Below are positions 7,017-10,353 of a stretch of 10,353 bases of DNA, in pieces. The notes under the pieces were generated by a model. The model worked only from the letters and a program-made list of their open reading frames with translations, was not told where the DNA came from and ran no database searches. The DNA comes from Pseudomonas sp. (GTDB lineage: Bacteria > Pseudomonadota > Gammaproteobacteria > Pseudomonadales > Pseudomonadaceae), in assembly GCF_030147005.1 (NCBI RefSeq), contig NZ_JASLAW010000132.1, positions 1 through 10,353 of the forward strand, given 5' to 3'. The position numbers and the translations under genes were made by a program. Position 1 is the stretch's first letter. Every line of letters starts with the position of its first letter.

Positions 7017-7964
7017 ATGACTCTGTTCCCTGACTTGCACGCCCTGCCCCGCCAACTGCGACACCCTGAGGTGCGCGACCTGGCGTGGGTGATGCTGGCG
7101 CCCCCGATGCTCGCACAGACGCCATGGCCCCAGCGCCATCCGCTGGCGGGCAGTGATTGGGTACAGGCGCCGCAGTTACTTGAAGGTTGGTTACGCGCGC
7201 TCGATCAGAACAGCAGCGCGCTGCAGCACTGGCTGAGCCTGGCGCGCACCCGGCGCCTGGGCCTCTACTATGAGCGGCTGTGGCAGTTCGCCGTGCAGCA
7301 TGCGCCGGGCGTGGAGCTGCTGGCGGCCAACCTGCCGATCCGCCGCGACGGTCACACCCTCGGCGAGCTGGATATGCTGTTGCGCGACCGCGATGGCGTG
7401 CATCACCTGGAACTGGCGATCAAGCTCTACCTCGGGCCTCAGGCTGGGAACGGCGGGGACGCGGCGCAGTGGCTGGGCCCGGGTTGCCATGACCGGCTCG
7501 ACCGCAAACTGGCGCACCTGACCCAGCATCAATTGCCGATCTCGGCGCGCCCGGAAAGCCGTGAAGCCTTGGCGGCGCTGGATATTCAGCAGTTCGATGC
7601 GCACCTGTGGCTGGGCGGGTATCTGCTTTATCCGTGGCCGGGCCAGGCCGACTCGCCCCTCGGCGCCCACCCGCAGCATTTGCGTGGGCGCTGGTTGCAT
7701 CAGCGCGATTGGCCGGACTTTGTCGGCACCCGCCCGGCCGGTCACTGGCAACCCCTGCCCCGACACGCGTGGCTGGCGCCGGTGCATTACACGGCGGATG
7801 AGGTGTGGAATGAGGAGCAGATGCAACGCTGGCTGGCGGACCTGGAGCCGATGGCACCGGCGCAGCTGCTGGTGCGAATGGTGCGGAGCGGGGAGGATTG
7901 GGAGGAAGCGGAGCGGTTGTTTCTGGTGGCTGATCTTTGGCCGAATGTGCCGGGCTCTTCTTAA
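7017..7964 (+). CDS. DUF1853 family protein, possible PD-(D/E)XK-like fold
   Basis: Conserved protein of unknown function, 315 residues, no signal peptide or membrane helix seen. The family call rests on the opening HPEVRDLAWVMLAPPML (16-32), LGLYYERLWQF (81-91), LGELDMLLRD (115-124) and HLELAIKLYLG (130-140). The order E86, D119, E132, K136 resembles a PD-(D/E)XK nuclease core, though the last block is E-x3-K and not the classic E-x-K. No partner gene that would indicate a role is adjacent. The ATG at 7017 is the first in frame. AAGAGG lies 13 bases upstream, farther than ideal, and TATGCT at 7005-7010 could be a -10 element so close that the mRNA would have almost no leader. It is transcribed away from nadK and converges on tssM. 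Confidence 0.88.
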   Translation: MTLFPDLHALPRQLRHPEVRDLAWVMLAPPMLAQTPWPQRHPLAGSDWVQAPQLLEGWLRALDQNSSALQHWLSLARTRRLGLYYERLWQFAVQHAPGVELLAANLPIRRDGHTLGELDMLLRDRDGVHHLELAIKLYLGPQAGNGGDAAQWLGPGCHDRLDRKLAHLTQHQLPISARPESREALAALDIQQFDAHLWLGGYLLYPWPGQADSPLGAHPQHLRGRWLHQRDWPDFVGTRPAGHWQPLPRHAWLAPVHYTADEVWNEEQMQRWLADLEPMAPAQLLVRMVRSGEDWEEAERLFLVADLWPNVPGSS

Positions 7965-7988
7965 GCGGCCAACGACGCCCACGAATAG

Positions 7989-8000
7989 GCCCGGCCGGGC
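7989..8000. repeat. 12-bp GC palindrome between convergent genes
   Basis: GCCCGGCCGGGC is a perfect palindrome 24 bases after the DUF1853 stop. It has no spacer of its own to form a good hairpin loop and no T-run follows, so a terminator role is weak. It may contribute to structure in the 3' region. Confidence 0.35.
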
Positions 8001-8029
8001 TTCGTTGCGGGTTCAGTGGCTTAGGCGAT

Positions 8030-8064
8030 AGCGCTGACACTCTGTAGCTCAGGGTGTCAGCGCT
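8030..8064. terminator. Hairpin between convergent DUF1853 and tssM
   Basis: AGCGCTGACAC (8030-8040) pairs perfectly with GTGTCAGCGCT (8054-8064). Three more pairs (one G-U) extend the stem to 14 bp around a 7-base loop at 8044-8050. It starts 3 bases after the tssM stop read on the minus strand, and lies 65 bases after the DUF1853 stop. There is no T-run on either side, so it is either a factor-assisted bidirectional terminator or an mRNA 3'-end stabiliser. The stem is seen; the role is inferred from its place between convergent genes. Confidence 0.6.
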
Positions 8065-8067
8065 CGC

Positions 8068-10353
8068 TCACGTCCCGTTTTGCGCGTAAGGGTTTTTAAC
8101 GGTCTTCTCGCCGAGAAATATCTGCGTGGGCAACGTGAAATTACGCAGCTTGAGCAACGCCAGAGGTCCGGCGTCCAGCTCGGTGCGCAGGTGCCAGATC
8201 AAGTTCAAGCCGTCCGGCGCCTTGAGCACCACGCGGTAGCGGCTGTCACCGTCGTCCAACGGCGTGACCTGGGCTTTTTCCAACAGGCGAATCAGGCCCC
8301 AGGTGCCGGAGTAGTCGCCGAAGAGTCGTTCGCCGGTGTGTACGCTGGTCCAGCTCAAGCTCGCGCCGGGATAGTCACTACGCCCCGGCCAGTTGAAACG
8401 CTGCCAGCTTTCCTTCTGGTTGAAGTACTGGTGCTTGTCGCCGTTGAGGATGAAGGTGGTTTGCACCACATCGCGCACCGGCTTGCCTTGCAGTTCAAAG
8501 CTCAACCCCATGCCGCCCTCGGTGTAGAGCACATCGGCCAGGTCGCTGAGCTGGTTGATGGCGGCCAGAAATTGCGGGTTGAAGCGCAGGCCCTGGCTGT
8601 GGCGTGGGTCGGCGACCCAACGGCTCCCCTCCTTGCGCAACACGCCGCTCAATTGGCGCTGCAAAAATTGCTCGATGCGCCCCGACTCGGCGCGGATCAT
8701 CTGGCCCAGCATCGGCAGGGACGCATCGCTGGCGGTGGCGGTGAACGGGTAACGGCTGGCGAAGGCAGCGTTCCATTGGCTCACGACCGAGCGTTGCCAC
8801 TGGCTGTTGATGCCTGCCGCCGACGGTTGCAGCACCCGTTGCCAGGCGTGTTCCAGCGGCTGCACAAACAGCGTCTGCGCCGCCCCGCGCCACTCCGCGC
8901 CCAGGCTGGCGGCCATCAGGCTGCCGTAGGACTGGGTGTCGGTCAGGTCGATGCTGCGGCCTTGAAACACGGTTTGCGCCAGGGCCTGGGTCATTGCCAG
9001 CGGATCGGGCGCGGTGCTGACTTGCTGCAATTTCAGGCGCACACGCGTCACGCGGGTGAGGAAGGCGTGGAGGCTGAGGCTATCGGCGCCGCTGCCTGCG
9101 GGTTCTTTGCCCAACAACGCCAACAATGGGCCGAAGGTCGCGTCCAAGGGGCTGCCGGGCAGGTGGGCGAGCTGGTCGATCACCGGGGCCTTGTCCTTCC
9201 CGATCAGCTTTTGCGCGGACTTAACCAATGAATCGCCCAGGGCCTGGATTCGAGCGCCGGCGTGCCCTTGGTAGGCCAACGTGTTCATCAGCGCAATCAG
9301 CGGCGACTGGCGCACATCGCTCATCAGCGTCAACTGGTCGATCACCTCCTCGAGGCTCCCGGCCTGCTGCCAGCGCAGGCTGTTGAGCAAGTCCAGCCAG
9401 GCGCTGGCGTAGTCCTGGAAGTAGCGCTCGGTGAGGCGATCACGGAGCTGGTCCGGGCTCAGGCGGGTGTCGATGTCGGTGGGTTTGTCACTGAGCACCC
9501 AGTCGATTTCCTCCCGACGCGCCTCGGCGATTTCGTCGATGGCATGGCGCACCTGCCCCTCCCAGGCCTGACGGGTGAATACGCCCGGCACGCTGGCATC
9601 GGTGGTGAACAAAGCCAGGGCATCGGTGTCGCCCACCAGTTGGTGCAGGCCCAGGTCCGGGTAATGATGGGCGGCGTCATCGAGCAGCTGTTCATACAGG
9701 CTGGCCTCGGCGTTGCGTTGGCCCAGTTGAGCGAGCAGGACCTGCCGGACTTGCGCCACCAGCCGTGGGTCGGCCTCGATACGCCAGCCGGGGTTGGCAG
9801 CCAGGTGTTCGCCATAGAACTGCCACAGGTTCGGTGCCAGGCTCTGCCAGAGTCCGGGTGAAATGCCGGTGCGTGTCGGCTCAACTTCACTCAGGGTTTT
9901 GGCCAGAACAGTGGCATCGGCTTTTTGCGGGCGCGCCATCATCAAATAAGCTTTGAGCTGGGCGTAGGCAGCGCGGGCCCGCTCGACGCGCTCGGGGCTC
10001 CCTGGGGCCAGCTTGACCAGCGCATTGAGCCGTTGGCGCAGCATGGCGGCCGCCGGGTCGCGGATCAGGCGGTTGTTGGCTTCGACATAGCGCGGCCATA
10101 AGGTTTCAAGGAGCGCCTGGTTTTGGTTCAGACCGAAGCGTTGATACCAGGGGGCGCCCGCTTGGGCGCGCTGATCCAGACGCGCTAATTCGCGCACCAG
10201 ATCGTTGAGGGCATTCAGTTGTTCGTCGCTGCTGGCCGGTTGCTGCAACGCAGCCAGTGAGGTGTGAACCTGATCGACCAGCACACGGTTGCCGACGAAC
10301 GACAGCAGCAGTCCCGCGCCCCACAGCGCGGCCAATCCCAACGTCAGCGCATA
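8068..10353 (-). CDS. tssM: Type VI secretion membrane protein TssM (IcmF), C-terminal part
   Basis: TssM anchors the type VI secretion baseplate in the inner membrane and forms the envelope-spanning complex with TssL and TssJ. The window holds the last 761 codons; the reading frame is open through base 10353, so the true start lies beyond the right edge and the TTG at 10341 is only an internal codon. The visible part opens with a hydrophobic helix YALTLGLAALWGAGLLLSFV, which fits the last membrane segment before the periplasmic domain. The IcmF-related region follows (about residues 60-450 of the fragment), then the C-terminal domain with YPF about 535, DASLPMLGQM, FNWPGRSDYPG about 653-663, GTWGLIRLLEKA about 683-694 and a final LRNFTLPTQIFL. 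The length after the helix fits complete TssM proteins. The frame is intact. It appears to be the last gene of its operon. Confidence 0.93.
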   Translation of the reverse strand, partial: YALTLGLAALWGAGLLLSFVGNRVLVDQVHTSLAALQQPASSDEQLNALNDLVRELARLDQRAQAGAPWYQRFGLNQNQALLETLWPRYVEANNRLIRDPAAAMLRQRLNALVKLAPGSPERVERARAAYAQLKAYLMMARPQKADATVLAKTLSEVEPTRTGISPGLWQSLAPNLWQFYGEHLAANPGWRIEADPRLVAQVRQVLLAQLGQRNAEASLYEQLLDDAAHHYPDLGLHQLVGDTDALALFTTDASVPGVFTRQAWEGQVRHAIDEIAEARREEIDWVLSDKPTDIDTRLSPDQLRDRLTERYFQDYASAWLDLLNSLRWQQAGSLEEVIDQLTLMSDVRQSPLIALMNTLAYQGHAGARIQALGDSLVKSAQKLIGKDKAPVIDQLAHLPGSPLDATFGPLLALLGKEPAGSGADSLSLHAFLTRVTRVRLKLQQVSTAPDPLAMTQALAQTVFQGRSIDLTDTQSYGSLMAASLGAEWRGAAQTLFVQPLEHAWQRVLQPSAAGINSQWQRSVVSQWNAAFASRYPFTATASDASLPMLGQMIRAESGRIEQFLQRQLSGVLRKEGSRWVADPRHSQGLRFNPQFLAAINQLSDLADVLYTEGGMGLSFELQGKPVRDVVQTTFILNGDKHQYFNQKESWQRFNWPGRSDYPGASLSWTSVHTGERLFGDYSGTWGLIRLLEKAQVTPLDDGDSRYRVVLKAPDGLNLIWHLRTELDAGPLALLKLRNFTLPTQIFLGEKTVKNPYAQNGT

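Noticed and set aside
7191..7982. 263-codon minus-strand ORF opposite DUF1853, and another at 7420-8040
   Set aside because: Pro/Arg/Ala-rich shadow frames; the plus-strand frame carries the recognisable conserved blocks.
8080..9231. 383-codon plus-strand ORF opposite tssM, and 199 codons at 9262-9861
   Set aside because: They are shadows of the conserved tssM frame, with low-complexity Ala/Gln/Arg/Val content and no domain.

Overview
The window is chromosomal DNA from a Pseudomonas of the fluorescens type. The evidence is the gene order nadK - phosphoesterase - rhomboid - yeaC - DUF2797 - pepN, high GC with strong G/C third-position bias, and two REP-type palindromic repeats of the kind typical of that group (cores GGGAGCTTGCTCCC and CGGGCTTGCTCGCGA). 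No plasmid, phage, insertion sequence, tRNA, rRNA or CRISPR signal was seen.

Layout. Positions 1-359 hold no convincing gene: two REP/REPIN-like elements (1-84 and 128-207), a short unexplained spacer, and a strong intrinsic terminator (311-342). From 360 to 6860 six genes run leftwards on the minus strand and are tightly packed or overlapping. In transcription order they are nadK (NAD kinase), a PPP-type metallophosphoesterase, a GlpG-like rhomboid protease, yeaC (DUF1315), a DUF2797 protein and pepN (M1 aminopeptidase N). A sigma70-like promoter lies upstream of nadK (6900-6927) and the terminator follows pepN, so the set reads as one operon of about 6.5 kb. A 156-base divergent region (6861-7016) separates nadK from a plus-strand DUF1853 gene (7017-7964). 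This region carries a perfect 11-bp tandem repeat. A convergent spacer (7965-8067) with a 14-bp hairpin follows, and then the C-terminal 761 codons of a type VI secretion TssM/IcmF protein, running off the right edge on the minus strand.

How the genes relate. The operon mixes a cofactor-synthesis enzyme (NADP supply), a membrane protease, a general aminopeptidase and three poorly characterised proteins. Tight stop/start coupling suggests co-expression, but a shared pathway is not evident. TssM belongs to another system, the contact-dependent type VI secretion machine. It appears to be the last gene of its cluster, which would extend to the right of the window.

No clearly new system was found. 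The points most worth a second look are: possible nuclease-like folds in the DUF2797 protein (GIY-YIG-like core with Cys clusters) and the DUF1853 protein (PD-(D/E)XK-like pattern); the 11-bp tandem repeat between divergent genes; and a possible gene remnant between the pepN terminator and the REP elements.
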